Assembly: GCA_026874595.1 (NCBI GenBank)
Contig: CM049310.1
Span: 75,943,056 to 76,007,055 of the forward strand
DNA length: 64,000 nt
Reading direction: 5' to 3'
Source of the DNA: Sipunculus nudus
Lineage: Eukaryota; Annelida; Sipuncula; Golfingiida; Sipunculidae
The notes below the pieces were generated by a model that saw only the letters and a list, made by a program, of their open reading frames with translations, did no database searches and was not told the origin of the DNA. Positions 40,789 through 52,349 of the stretch are shown in pieces. The position numbers and the translations under genes were made by a program. How positions within the stretch are numbered: the first letter of the stretch is position 1; the number at the start of each line of letters is the position of its first letter.

Positions 40789-41848
40789 TATATCTATAAA
40801 CTCTACGAGATAATTATCTCGCTGTATTAAAATAGGATTTATTTCCGGAATAAAATGAGGGGACCAAAGTTACACTCCCCTCCCTCTTAAAAAAAAGTGA
40901 TGGGGGAATTCCGACCCATCCCATTCGGGACTTTAAAAAATCACTAGTTGCAAAACGTCCTTTGCAAAACTCTAGTTCGTCTTACTTGCCGCCAGATTTC
41001 CGTGTTTGGATTATTTCCCCCCCCCCTATAAACACGTTTTTTGGCCTAAAATAAACGTCAGATATTGGGATTGGTCCCAATTAAAATCATGTAATCATAG
41101 AAGGCGGCCATAGCAACGGATGTGTATATACGTGTCACGACTCACGTAATACGGCAGCGGTCTCTGTCATAGCAGAATTTATTTTCATGAAGCAAAACAA
41201 TACAGAAATGCTTTACTTCCATACCACCAACGAAATATGTTTCTACCTTCTTATTGAGCTTTTTATACGCATAAAAATATCGTTTTAAACTGAGGTTTTC
41301 ACATATACTGTGGTTTGCATTTTGTTCGTGAGGGTTTCAAATTTACGAAATTCGTGAAGGGAAAATTATCGCGAAAATAAAACCTTCGTGATTAAGACGC
41401 CTCATCTAAAAGGTGAACAGTAATTTATAGACCTGCTTGGGCTTAAGTATTTATGTTTGCTACTAAAATGAATAGAAATAAAACGTGATTAAAATTCAAT
41501 ATACCGATAGACTAAGTACCAGCTCTTATTACTGATGGTCGGCCAGAGAGCTGTAAATTAGAAATATAATTTGCCGCGAGGTGGTAGTACCTATTTTGAG
41601 CGTTGCGGCACAGCAAGAGCAAGTTTGATACCTCTGATAGTGGAAGGAAATATGTTTTAACCATTGCATCGACTGGGCCATGCAGTCGAGGTGAGTAACT
41701 CTCTATGGCACCTCACGTACATGTGCCGGTAGCATCAATATTGGCATACATTTTATGTTACCCATAATTCAAAGTTTAATAATTTGATTAATATCAGTTC
41801 TTTTGTAACTTTTGCACGAAGAATTCCCACCTGTTCGATCAATGATGT

Positions 41849-42335
41849 AAGACTCGGGTCCTGGCTTGGACTCTAGTCCGGACTCGAGTCCACTTTTTTT
41901 TAGGGACTCGGACTTGGACTCGAAGGTTCTGGACTCGGACTTGTACTCGCACTCGAAGGTAAGTACTCGAGAAATCGGACCGAGTCCATCTCGAGTCCAA
42001 TAGAAAAAAAAGCTCTGTCACATACTATAAAGACTTGTATACATGCCCGACTACCAACATTTAGATTATATTTGCCTAATTTAGTTCGGTATCGGGAGCT
42101 ACAGTTTATTTGTAATTCAAATAAAAAGCACATAAAATTAAAAATGTGCATAATAATGTAAGATATCCATTCAAAATTTCTGTTTAAAAGGAAATGGGTA
42201 CTTGATTCGGACTCGGACTTGTACTCGGCCTGCAAGTGTCTCGGACTCGATGGTGGACTTGGACAGTAACTTCAATTACTCGGACTTGGACTAGGACTAG
42301 GGTGTTGTGGACTCGACTACGTCACGATGTTCCCT
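41849..42335. repeat. Element with GACTCG/GACTTG hexamer arrays at both ends
   Basis: Imperfect hexamers (GGACTCGGACTTGGACTCG style) fill 41849-41998 and 42207-42320 around a unique ~200-bp core. The paired arrays suggest a non-autonomous transposon whose subterminal repeats bind a transposase, as in some hAT elements. No target duplication was identified. Serine/proline-rich frames here are repeat artefacts. Confidence 0.55.
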
Positions 42336-42550
42336 TAGCTCCTCATACGACTGTAAATATTTTGCGTGCATGCCAGGTGATTAATATTATAATGGTTATA
42401 TACATTGTGTAAATGACTGTATACGGTAAATCGCGAAAACGAAATACTCGCGACAGAATGAGAAAGTGAACATCGCTAATATTTAACATCGCGAACATTA
42501 AGCGAACTACAGTACGAGTTTCCATACAAATGAGGCGCAGAGCTATAGTG

Positions 42551-42564
42551 CCGCCATCTGGTTG
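42551..42564 (-). promoter_or_regulatory. CTCF-like motif
   Basis: On the minus strand CAACCAGATGGCGG matches 13 of 14 positions of the CTCF core. It is isolated and no better than chance without binding data. Confidence 0.15.
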
Positions 42565-42599
42565 AAACATAATAAACAGATCAATTTAATGATACATCT

Positions 42600-43240
42600 G
42601 ACCCGCGTTCGCGATCCATGCAGCTAATATTAAGGATACTATTTCACCTTTTGTACAGATGCATGTAGCTAACAAAATGCACCAGTGAGCGACAAGGGTA
42701 AATATGGAGCTAGACGAGGACCCCGCCCCTTTCTCTGCTGTGTCCTCCTTAACCAAAATGACCATGATTATGTCTAGCTGACCAGAGCCACCACGTCACA
42801 TGATCCAGGACATCCTTTATTATCCATTATATCACTTGCTTCTACAAGCATAGCCATGCATGAAAATATGTCTCGCGTGCTTTCTTAAAAACGATTGGGC
42901 CTCAAGTGCATATAATATATATACTAATATGCCTACGTTTCGGTGACCAACTGCTTACAAGAACAAATCTCGTATGTACAGGTCGTAAGTCAGATTAAAC
43001 TTCTGAAATTCCAGTTGCATAATTCAGCTGAGGGGAGCTGAAAATATATATGCCTGCCGTGGATTGTTAATCATGTATAACTTGCCAGGGGGCTCGCCAC
43101 CCTAAAATCTGCGAAAAAAAAGAAAAACACGCACTTAAACCTAAAAACAGAGCTGGATTATGGATCAAGATGTTTTATAACGTGTAGGTTCGAGCCTATT
43201 CAAACACGTTAAACTATGGCACTATGGGGCTATTCATTCT
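42600..43240. other. Spacer with no recognisable feature
   Basis: Mixed-composition sequence between the hexamer-array element and the tRNA-like element. No open frame of note and no repeat structure seen. Confidence 0.4.
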
Positions 43241-43244
43241 ACAT

Positions 43245-43402
43245 TTTGCCTACTGCTCATCACCAGTAAAAATTCTCTCCTGGATGGAAAGGGCGCACTC
43301 TTGTGGTAAAGAATTTCACCAGGCGTCCACTGAACCCTTTTTGAAAACAACACAAACCCACAACCTTGCGATAACAAGTCCAGTGTTTTAACCAAAACGC
43401 CA
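43245..43402 (-). mobile_element. tRNA-like SINE remnant at the left edge of the 34-bp array
   Basis: On the minus strand it begins TGGCGTTTTGGTTAAAACAC (A-box/D-arm like), continues TGGACTTGTTATCGCAAGG (anticodon-arm like), then TTGTGGGTTTGTGTTG where a B-box GGTTCGA-x-TCC would be expected (degenerate). A non-tRNA body follows: CGCCTGGTGAAATTCTTTAC and CGCCCTTTCCATCCAGGAG. This is the layout of a tRNA-derived SINE. The 3' tail is not clear. Confidence 0.5.
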
Positions 43403-46400
43403 CCAAACTCAGTCAGTGCTCTAACAATACGCCACCACACTCAATCCAGTGCTCTTACCATTACACCGCCACACTCAATCCAGTGCTCTAACCATTATGT
43501 CAACATACTCTGTCCAGTGCTGTAACCATTACGCCACCGCACTCAGACCAGTGCTCTAACAATTACGCCACCACACTCAATCCAGTGCTCTGACCATTAC
43601 GCCACCACACCAAGTCCAGTACCCCAACCATTACGCCACCATACTCTGTCCAGTGCTCTGATCATAACGCCACCACATTCAGTCAAGTGCTCTAAGCATT
43701 ACGCCACCACATTCAGCCCTGTGCTCTATCCATTACGCAACCACACTCAGTCCAGTGCTCCAACCTTTACTCCACCACACTCAGTCCAGTGCTCTAAACA
43801 TTACGCCACCACACTCAGGCCAGTGCTATAACCTTTACTCCATCACACTCAGTCCAGTTCTCTAAACATTAAGCCAACACACTCAGGCCAGTGCTATAAC
43901 CATAACGCCACCACACTCGGACCAGTGCTCTAACAATTACGCCACCATACTCTGCCCAGTGCTCTAACGAACCATTACGCAACCACACTCAGTCCAGTGC
44001 TCCAACCTTTACTCCACCACACTCAGTCCAGTGCTCTAAACATTACGCCACCACACTCAGACCAGTGCTCTAACCTTAACTCCATCACACTCAGTCCAGT
44101 TCTCTAAACATTAAGCCAACACACTCAGGCCAGTGCTATAACCATAACGCCACCACACTCGAACCAGTTCTCTAACAATTACGCCACCATACTCTGTCCA
44201 GTGCTCTAACGTACTATTACGCAACCACACTCAGACCAGTTACTTAATCATTACCCACCACACTCAGCTCAGTGCTCTGACCATTACACCACCACACTCA
44301 GGCCTGTGCTTAAACCATTACGCCATCACACTCAGACCAGTGATCTAACCATTACGCCACCACACTCAGTCCAATGCTCTAACCATTACGCCACCATACT
44401 CTGTCCAGTGCTCTAACGTACCATCACGCCACCACACTCAGACCAGTTACCTAATCATTACCCACCACACTCAGTCAGATGCTCTGACCATTACACCGCC
44501 ACATTCAGTCCAGTGCTCTGACCATTACACCACCACACTCAGGCCTGTGCTTTAACCATTACGCCATCACACTCAGACCAGTGATCTAACCATTACGCCA
44601 CCACATTCAGTCCAATGCTCTAACCATTACGCCACCACACTAAATCCAGTTTTCTAACCATTTCGCCACCACACTCAGACCAGTGCTCTACCTATTACGC
44701 CACCACACTCAGACTAGTGCTCTAACCATTTCGCCACCACACTCAGACCAGTGCTCAACCATAACGCCACCACACTCGGACCAGTTCTCTAACAATTACG
44801 CCACCATACTCTGCCCAGTGCTCTAACGTACCATTACGCAACCACACTCAGTCCAGTGCTCCAACCTTTACTCCACCACACTCAGTCCAGTGCTCTAAAC
44901 ATTACGCCACCACACTCAGACCAGTGCTCTAACCTTTACTCCATCACACTCAGTCCAGTTCTCTAAACATTAAGCCAACACACTCAGGCCAGTGCTATAA
45001 CCATAACGCCACCACACTCGAACCAGTTCTCTAACAATTACGCCACCATACTCTGTCCAGTGCTCTAACGTACTATTACGCAACCACACTCAGACCAGTT
45101 ACTTAATCATTACCCACCACACTCAGCTCAGTGCTCTGACCATTACACCACCACACTCAGGCCTGTGCTTTAACCATTACGCCATCACACTCAGACCAGT
45201 GATCTAACCATTACGCCACCACACTAAGTCCAGTGCTAAAACCATTACGCCACCATACTCTGTCCAGTGCTCTAACGTACCATCACGCCACCACACTCAG
45301 ACCAGTTACCTAATCATTACCCACCACACTCAGTCAGGTGCTCTGACCATTACACCGCCACATTCAGTCCAGTGCTCTGACCATTACACCACCACACTCA
45401 GGCCTGTGCTTTAACCATTACGCCATCACACTCAGACCAGTGATCTAACCATTACGCCACCACATTCAGTCTAATGCTCTAACCATTACGCCACCACACT
45501 AAATCCAGTTTTCTAACCATTTCGCCACCACACTCAGACCAGTGCTCTACCTATTACGCCACCACACTCAGACAAGTGCTCTAACCATTTCGCCACCACA
45601 CTCAGACCAGTGCTCAACCATAACGCCACCACACTCGGACCAGTGCTCTAACAATTACGCCACCATACTCTGCCCAGTGCTCTAACGTACCATTACGCAA
45701 CCACACTCAGTCAAGTGCTCCAACCTTTACTCTACCACACTCAGTCCAGTGCTCTAAACATTACGCCACCACACTCAGACCAGTGCTCTAACCATTACGC
45801 AACCACACACAGACCAGTGCTCTTACCACTACGCCACCAGATTCAGTTTAGTGCTCCATCCATTACGCCAACACACTAAGTCATGTTTTCTAACCATTTC
45901 GCCACCACACTCAGACCAGTGCTCTAACCATTACGCAACCACGAACAGACCAGTGCTCTTACCACTACGCCACCAGATTCAGTTTAGTGCTCCATCCATT
46001 ACGCCAACACACTAAGTCATGTTTTCTAACCATTTCGCCACCACACTCAGTCCAGTTCTCTAACCATTACGCCACCACACTCAGACCAGTTACCTAATCA
46101 TTACCCACCACACTCAGTCCAGTGCTTTGACCATTACATCGCCACATTCAGTCCAGTGCTCTGACCATTACACCACCACACTCAGGCCTGTGCTCGTTCC
46201 ATTACGCCACCACACTCTGTCCAGTGCTCTAACCATTGCGCCACCATACTCAGTCCAGTGCTCTAACCATTACGCCACCACACTCAGACCAGTGCTCTAA
46301 CCATTACGCTACCACACTCAGACAAGTGCTCTTAACATTACGCCACCACACTCAGACCAGTGATCTAATCATTGCCCACCACACTCAGACCAGTGCTCTT

Positions 46401-48635
46401 ACCACTACGCCACCACATTCAGTTAAGTGCTCTATCCATTACGCCAACACACTAAGTCCAGTGCTCTAACCATTTCGCCACCACACTCAGTCCAGTTCTC
46501 TAACCATTAAGGCTACACACTCAGGCCAGTGCTATAACCCTAACGCCAACACACTCAGTCCAGTGCTCTTAATTACCATTTCGCCACCATACTCAGTCCA
46601 GTGCTCTAACAATTACGCCACCACACACAGTCCAGTGCTCTAACCTTTACTCCGTCACACTCAGTCCAGTTCTCTAAACATTAAGCCAACACACTCAGGC
46701 CAGTGCTATAACCATAACGCCACCACACTCGGACCATTGCTCTAACCATTACGCCAAAACACTCAGACCAGTGCTCTAACCATTACGCCACCACACTCAG
46801 ACCAGTTACCTAATCATTACCCACCACACTCAGTCCAGTGCTCTGACCATTACACCACCACACTCAGGCCTGTGCTTTAACCATTAAGCCACCACACTGA
46901 GACCAGTGATCTAACCATTACGCCACCACACTCAGTCCAATGCTCTAACCATTACGTCACCAAACTAAGTCCAGTTTTCTTTCCACTTTGCCACCACACT
47001 CAGACTAGTGCTCTAACTATTACGCCACCACACTCAGACTAGAGCTCTAACCATTAAGCCACCACACTAAGTCAAGTTTTCTATCCATTTCGCCACCACA
47101 CTCAGTCCAGTTCTCTGACCATTTCGCCATCACGCTCAGGCCAGTGCTATAATCATAACGCCACCACACTCAGACCAGTGCTCTAACTATTACGCCACCA
47201 CACTCAGACTAGTGCTCTAACCATTACGCCACCACACTCAGACCAGTGCTCTAACCATTACGCAACCACACTCAGACCAGTGATCTAATCATTGCCCACC
47301 ACACTCAGACCAGTGCTCTTACCACTACGCCACCATATTCAGTTTAGTCCTCTATCCATTACGCCAACACACTAAGTCAAGTTTTCTAACCATTTCTCCA
47401 CCACACTCAGTCCAGTTCTCTAACCATTAAGCCACCACACTCAGGCCAGTGCTATAACCCTAACGCCAACACACTCAGTCCAGTGCTCTTAATTACCTTT
47501 TCGCCACCATACACAGTCCAGTGCTCTAACAATTACGCCACCACACTCAGTCCAGTGCTCTAACCTTTACTCCGTCACACTCAGTCCAGTTCTCTAAACA
47601 TTAAGCCAACACACTCAGGCCAGTGCTATAACCATAACGCCACCACACTCGGACCAGTGCTCTAACCATTACGCCAAAACACTCAGACCAGTGCTCTAAC
47701 CATTACGCCACCACACTCAGACCAGTTACCTAATCATTACCCACCACACTCAGTCCAGTGCTCTGACCATTACACCACCACACTCAGGCCTGTGCTTTAA
47801 CCATTAAGCCACCACACTGAGACCAGTGATCTAACCATTACGCCACCACACTCAGTCCAATGCTCTAACCATTACGTCACCAAACTAAGTCCAGTTTTCT
47901 TACCACTTTGCCACCACACTCAGACTAGTGCTCTAACCATTTGCCACCACACTCAGACTAGTGCTCTAACCATTACGCCACCACACTCAGACCAATGCTC
48001 TAACCATTATGCCACCACACTCAGACAAGTGCTCTTAACATTACGCAACCACACTCAGACCAGTGCTCTGAACATTACGCCACCACACTCAGTCCAGTGC
48101 TCACAACATTACGCCACCACACTCAGTCCAGTGCTCTTAACATTACGCCACCACACTCAGACCAGTGCTCTGAACATTACGCCACCACACTCAGTCACGT
48201 GCTCTTAACATTACGCCACCACACTCAGTCCAGTGCTCTTAACATTACGCCACCACACACAGACCAGTGCTCTTAACATTACGCCACCACACTCGGACCA
48301 GTGCTCTAACCATTACCCACCACACTCAGACCAGTGCTCTTACCACAACGCCACCACATTCAGTTTAGTGCTCTATCCATTACGCCAACACACTCAGTCC
48401 AGTGCTCTAACCATTAAGCCAACACACTCAGGCCAGTGCTATAACCCTAACGCCAACACACTCAGTCCAGTGCTCTTAATTACCATTTCGCCACCATACT
48501 CAGTCCAGTGCTCTAACCATTACGCCACCACACTCAGACCAGTTACCTAATCATTACCCACCACACTCAGTCCAGTGCTCTGACCATTACGCCATCACAC
48601 TCAGTCCAGTTGTCTAACCATTACGCCACCACACT
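43380..48635. repeat. 5.2-kb satellite-like array of a ~34-bp tRNA-D-arm-like unit with higher-order repeats
   Basis: About 150 units of CATTACGCCACCACACTC plus AGACCAGTGCTCTAAC, with frequent single-base variants and a few units of altered length. Variant combinations recur as higher-order blocks: CTCTAACGTACCATTACGCA at 44821 and 45680, and GTACTATTACG at 44211 and 45070, both 859 bp apart. A second block type recurs at ~920 bp and ~990 bp (GCTATAACCCTAACGCC at 46531, 47451 and 48438). On the minus strand the unit reads TGGCGTAATGGTTAGAGCAC, close to a tRNA A-box/D-arm. Open frames inside are repeat artefacts. Confidence 0.92.
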
Positions 48636-48639
48636 CCAA

Positions 48640-49205
48640 ATATCTGATCTTGATCATCGCAGTCTCCTTAGAATAAACAAACACGCAGATGTTTAGAAAT
48701 GTTTATTCTCATAACAATTTTCAACCTTAAAATAAGCAAGTGTTGATGGTGTCATACAGTTCTATATGTAATTAACTATAGACAACAATTACACATACTT
48801 CTTCATGGATTATTGCAATTATATAATCACAGTTACACACTGAACAGAAACTGTATTTCTTAACAGTTACATCGTTTTATTCTTGATTCAGAAACACAAT
48901 TCTATCCATCGGTTTCTTAGCAGATATTCAGCATTAGTGAATTTCATAAATACAAAGCAAGGGACTGAAACGGACGGAAAGATGAATATGCTGATCGATC
49001 AAACGTTTCAAAATTATCAAACAGTATTTGTTTGCACTGGCAGCTTGATTGTTTAATAAAAAATATGTAAATCATTGAATATCGACGCTGATTAAGAAAC
49101 TATATATAGACAAGAACATATTTAAAGTATATAGCTTTCAATGTTAGAAGTATGAAAAAAACGCTCACATGATAAATTATTAGGAATTTATTGAGGTATA
49201 TCTCA
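48640..49205. other. AT-rich spacer right of the array
   Basis: No gene or repeat termini recognised. The array stops abruptly at CACACTCCAAATATCTG and is followed by unique AT-rich sequence. Confidence 0.4.
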
Positions 49206-49208
49206 ACC

Positions 49209-50361
49209 AGACATGGGGTAATAGTAATAAGTAATAGTAATAGTAAAAGACTCAAAAATGTTAGCTGTAATAGTAATAGTAATAGAAACAGAAGGCAAAG
49301 TAATAGAGTAATACATATTACTTTCTATTACTTCCTGTGAGCCCCTTGATCATGAAGCATATCAGCAAATAATGCTGAACACACTCAATTCTTGTCCAGC
49401 AATTGCCAAGGAAGTGCCTATTGTTGAGGCAAGCATGGGCCAGCTGCCACACTGCTGGTGACCAATGGTGCTAATTACATAAGAGTACTGGACAGAGCAG
49501 GTCACAGCCAAATAGGTAACCTGGCACATTCTGACCTTTGATTAGTCAACCATGGATAAACAGAGGAATGTTTGATGTTATGAGACAGATAAATTGTGTA
49601 TTATTATATTGACATGTACATCTTATCTCACATCCATTATTACATATGCATATTCTGAAATGTACCTAGATTTATTTTCACAAGCCAGTTTGCATTTTAA
49701 TCATACAGATTGCAATAACACACATCTAAGAAAAATAGAATATGGAAGCCTACAATGCTATATAAACTCATACCAGTACAACAATCACTTTGATAAAGTC
49801 ATACTGCAGGCACATGTATTATCTATTTAATTTATATAAATATTCTTTTAAAATAATTCTTTTAATACTTGTCTGTTATTTCATAGTACCAATTTTGCAG
49901 ACCTTTTTTTAAGATATTAATTTATTTGATTATATAATATGAGAATATAAGTAACTGTTAATATTTTATTATTTAATATCTGAAATTTTGATATCAAATA
50001 ATTAGATCCTGTTGTGTACAAAATTTAAAGTATAAGATTGTTGAATACCAAATTAATTGTGAAAGTGATATAAATAATATTTTATTTGTTTTGTAAAATT
50101 TATATAAGTTTAAATCACTCTCCATATTCCTGAATTATCCTATGCTGGTTTTGCTGCAATGAAGAAGGGCATGCCTGAAGAATAAAAGCCATGCATGCTA
50201 CCATTATTGTAAAGTTTACCACCTCTCTGTTCACTCTCAAGATGTACTATGTGATAAAATAAAACATGGCATCATATCCAAATGAACATATATACACTTG
50301 AGAAGATGGGGTACTTTTGTCTCCAGTTTAGAATCTGTCCAGAATCTTGATGTAAACAGTA
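49209..50361 (-). mobile_element. Inverted copy of the TAATAG-repeat element
   Basis: Begins CAGACATGGGGTAATAGTAA and runs through TAATAGTAATAG repeats, GAGCCCCTTGATCATGAAGC and GTCACAGCCAAATAGG to GTCCAGAATCTTGATG. This is colinear with the reverse complement of 26566-27919. The pair lies in opposite orientations ~21 kb apart. Confidence 0.65.
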
Positions 50362-50972
50362 GAAACAGGACACATCTCAACCTCTTAGAAAATTTCTGGT
50401 CGTGAGGATTTTTTTTCACTCCCTCAGAGGCAACTTGATAAAATTTTGTAGGCCTATGCACGGCATGCAAGTAATCCATCGCTTCTCACGTGGGACAATA
50501 TGTACAAGATAATGATGCGGAATAAGAGGGGCCCAGGAGGTGCGCAACCCAGGAGGGGCCCAGGAGGTTTCGACCTAAAAAATGTGAAACAAGATTACAT
50601 ACGCGTATACAGAAAGCAGCATCGGATTTTGCGTCATGTGTCTCCCCCCCCCCCCCCCCCCCATTGTTATTTTGCATGTGAGAGTAATGTATATAGTGTA
50701 CTAAAGAGCTCCTATTACATTTGTTTACTTAACCAAGGTGTTGTCTTTCTGAGACCTGCGCATGTGTCCGCCCACCTGATCCTGACACGCAGACGGTGTT
50801 CAAGTAATTGGAGTTTTAGTTAATATGTAATTGCCAGTGGCATTACGGACATAAACGATTAGAAATTTAGACAATTTCTTGTGATTGGAAAGCATAGATT
50901 GGTGGACTGTAAAACTGAAGCAAAGTAGATACATGCAGCTCTACATGTCAATATAAACGTTATTTGATGTAA
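50362..50972. other. Spacer with C-run and small GC-rich repeat
   Basis: A GGGGCCCAGGAGGT(G/T) motif occurs twice at 50529-50570, and an 18-base C-run lies at ~50645. Nothing gene-like is supported. Confidence 0.35.
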
Positions 50973-51301
50973 GGCCAAAAAAATAAATAAATAAAAAAAA
51001 TAAAAAATGTATGGTTCTAAGGCATCGCCCGCGTCAATTTTAGCCCCCCCCCCCCCCCCCCGCATCAAAACATTTTTATTCTGATTTTCATCTTTCAAGA
51101 AGATAAAATAATACAATTTCGATATGATTTCCTATGTTATGTAGTGCTTTTACCTGTTTAGCAAATAAATTCTGTTCTTTTCATGCTTTCCCCCGATCAT
51201 ATGAACTTTTTATTGAAGCATAAAAAAAGGTATACAAATGAATTATCGCCCACCCGAACTGTTTCTAAAAAAAGTGCCTGAGAATCATACCTTTTTTGGC
51301 C
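50973..51301. mobile_element. Harbinger-like MITE with TAA target duplication
   Basis: Left edge TAA|GGCCAAAAAAATAAA, right edge ATACCTTTTTTGGCC|TAA. It shares the CGCCCGCGTCAATTTTAG-like and GATCATATGA interior of the other copies. A 17-base C-run has grown inside (~51045). Upstream of SURF4 copy B. Confidence 0.7.
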
Positions 51302-52000
51302 TAATAATTAAAATCTTTATATTTAACGGCTTCATTTGCAGAAGATAAATCAAGTTCACATTTGTAAGCCTGTCGGTAACAGCCATGTATATTGTGATAA
51401 ATCATCAGAATAAAATTAATATGCCGATTTATTTGCCCACTTATAACGGTGAAAATATATAGACCATGATAGAAAAGCCACCGACTATCCCATATGATTC
51501 AATGCACGTCTCGTGGCGCGGGAAAGCTTGCGCAGACGACACCTTCTGTCACGGTCTGATAAAAGGTTTATTACTTATATATATACCTATATACCAGATG
51601 TACCTGAATATACCATATACAGACACATGGGCAAGGAAACACGGTTTCACGGCCACAGGTTTCAACCAGTGGTACAAATGCCCACGTTTACGGTACGGTC
51701 TGGTGAGCAACATCACACTGCACTGGCGTACATGGAGTCAAGAATAGTCGCACGATGAGCTTGGCCTGATGTTTTAGGTTAACACCAGCCTAAGACTAGA
51801 CTTGGCTACCGTATATAATCTTTAAAATACCCACTTAAGGCTGCAGAAACATTAAAGCAAATTAACCGGAGACTGGGCACTGTTTGCAATGCAGTGCTGG
51901 CTTTAGTAAAAACCGGTTTGTACGAGTATATACCCGAAGGAATCGACACCCTGGTACGTCTGGATGGTTGAGCTCAGCCACGTATACTAAAGGAGTGAAC
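51302..52000 (+). other. Sequence upstream of SURF4 copy B; possible promoter/5' UTR
   Basis: No CpG-rich stretch like that before copy A. An open frame at 51466-51747 has no recognisable product. An in-frame upstream ATG at 51884 could extend the SURF4 copy B reading frame but adds non-family sequence. Confidence 0.3.
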
Positions 52001-52066
52001 ATGGAAGGAAAAGAGGAAAAAGAACTGTCCCCTTGGATGGAAAGCGCCATAGAAAAACGAGACAAG
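52001..52066 (+). CDS. SURF4: SURF4 copy B exon 1
   Basis: Reads MEGKEEKELSPWMESAIEKR plus DK, donor GTATGG, phase 0. It joins to ALKWANRILPHVARL. This ATG is preferred because it gives a family-length N-terminus. An in-frame ATG at 51884 would add 39 residues unlike any SURF4 I know. This is the least certain exon of the gene. Confidence 0.75.
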
Positions 52067-52294
52067 GTATGGGAATATTAGATCAGGTACAGTTACAGAT
52101 CATATCGATACAAAAGCTATAGCATGTTTTTACTGCATAACAGAATTTGGTTTTCCTGTATATAGTGTGCATGCAAATACAGATTCTGAATATGGACATC
52201 ACACTAACACGACTACAAGCACACATAAATAACATGTATGTACACACGTATATATACAGGTATGCATGTGTATACGTGTGAACTTGCAGTTTTC

Positions 52295-52349
<55 letters not shown>

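Noticed and set aside
43245-43440. Functional tRNA gene
   Set aside because: The anticodon and T-arm regions do not pair properly and the B-box is degenerate; a SINE head is the better reading.
46236-48550. Repetitive open frames in the 34-bp array
   Set aside because: A 34-bp unit shifts frame each copy; frames survive only by chance and encode low-complexity His/Thr repeats.
43380-48635. CRISPR-like array
   Set aside because: Units are contiguous with no unique spacers, and the host is eukaryotic.
51884-52000. Upstream in-frame start for SURF4 copy B
   Set aside because: It would add 39 residues not seen in the family; the ATG at 52001 gives the expected length. It remains possible as a 5' UTR.
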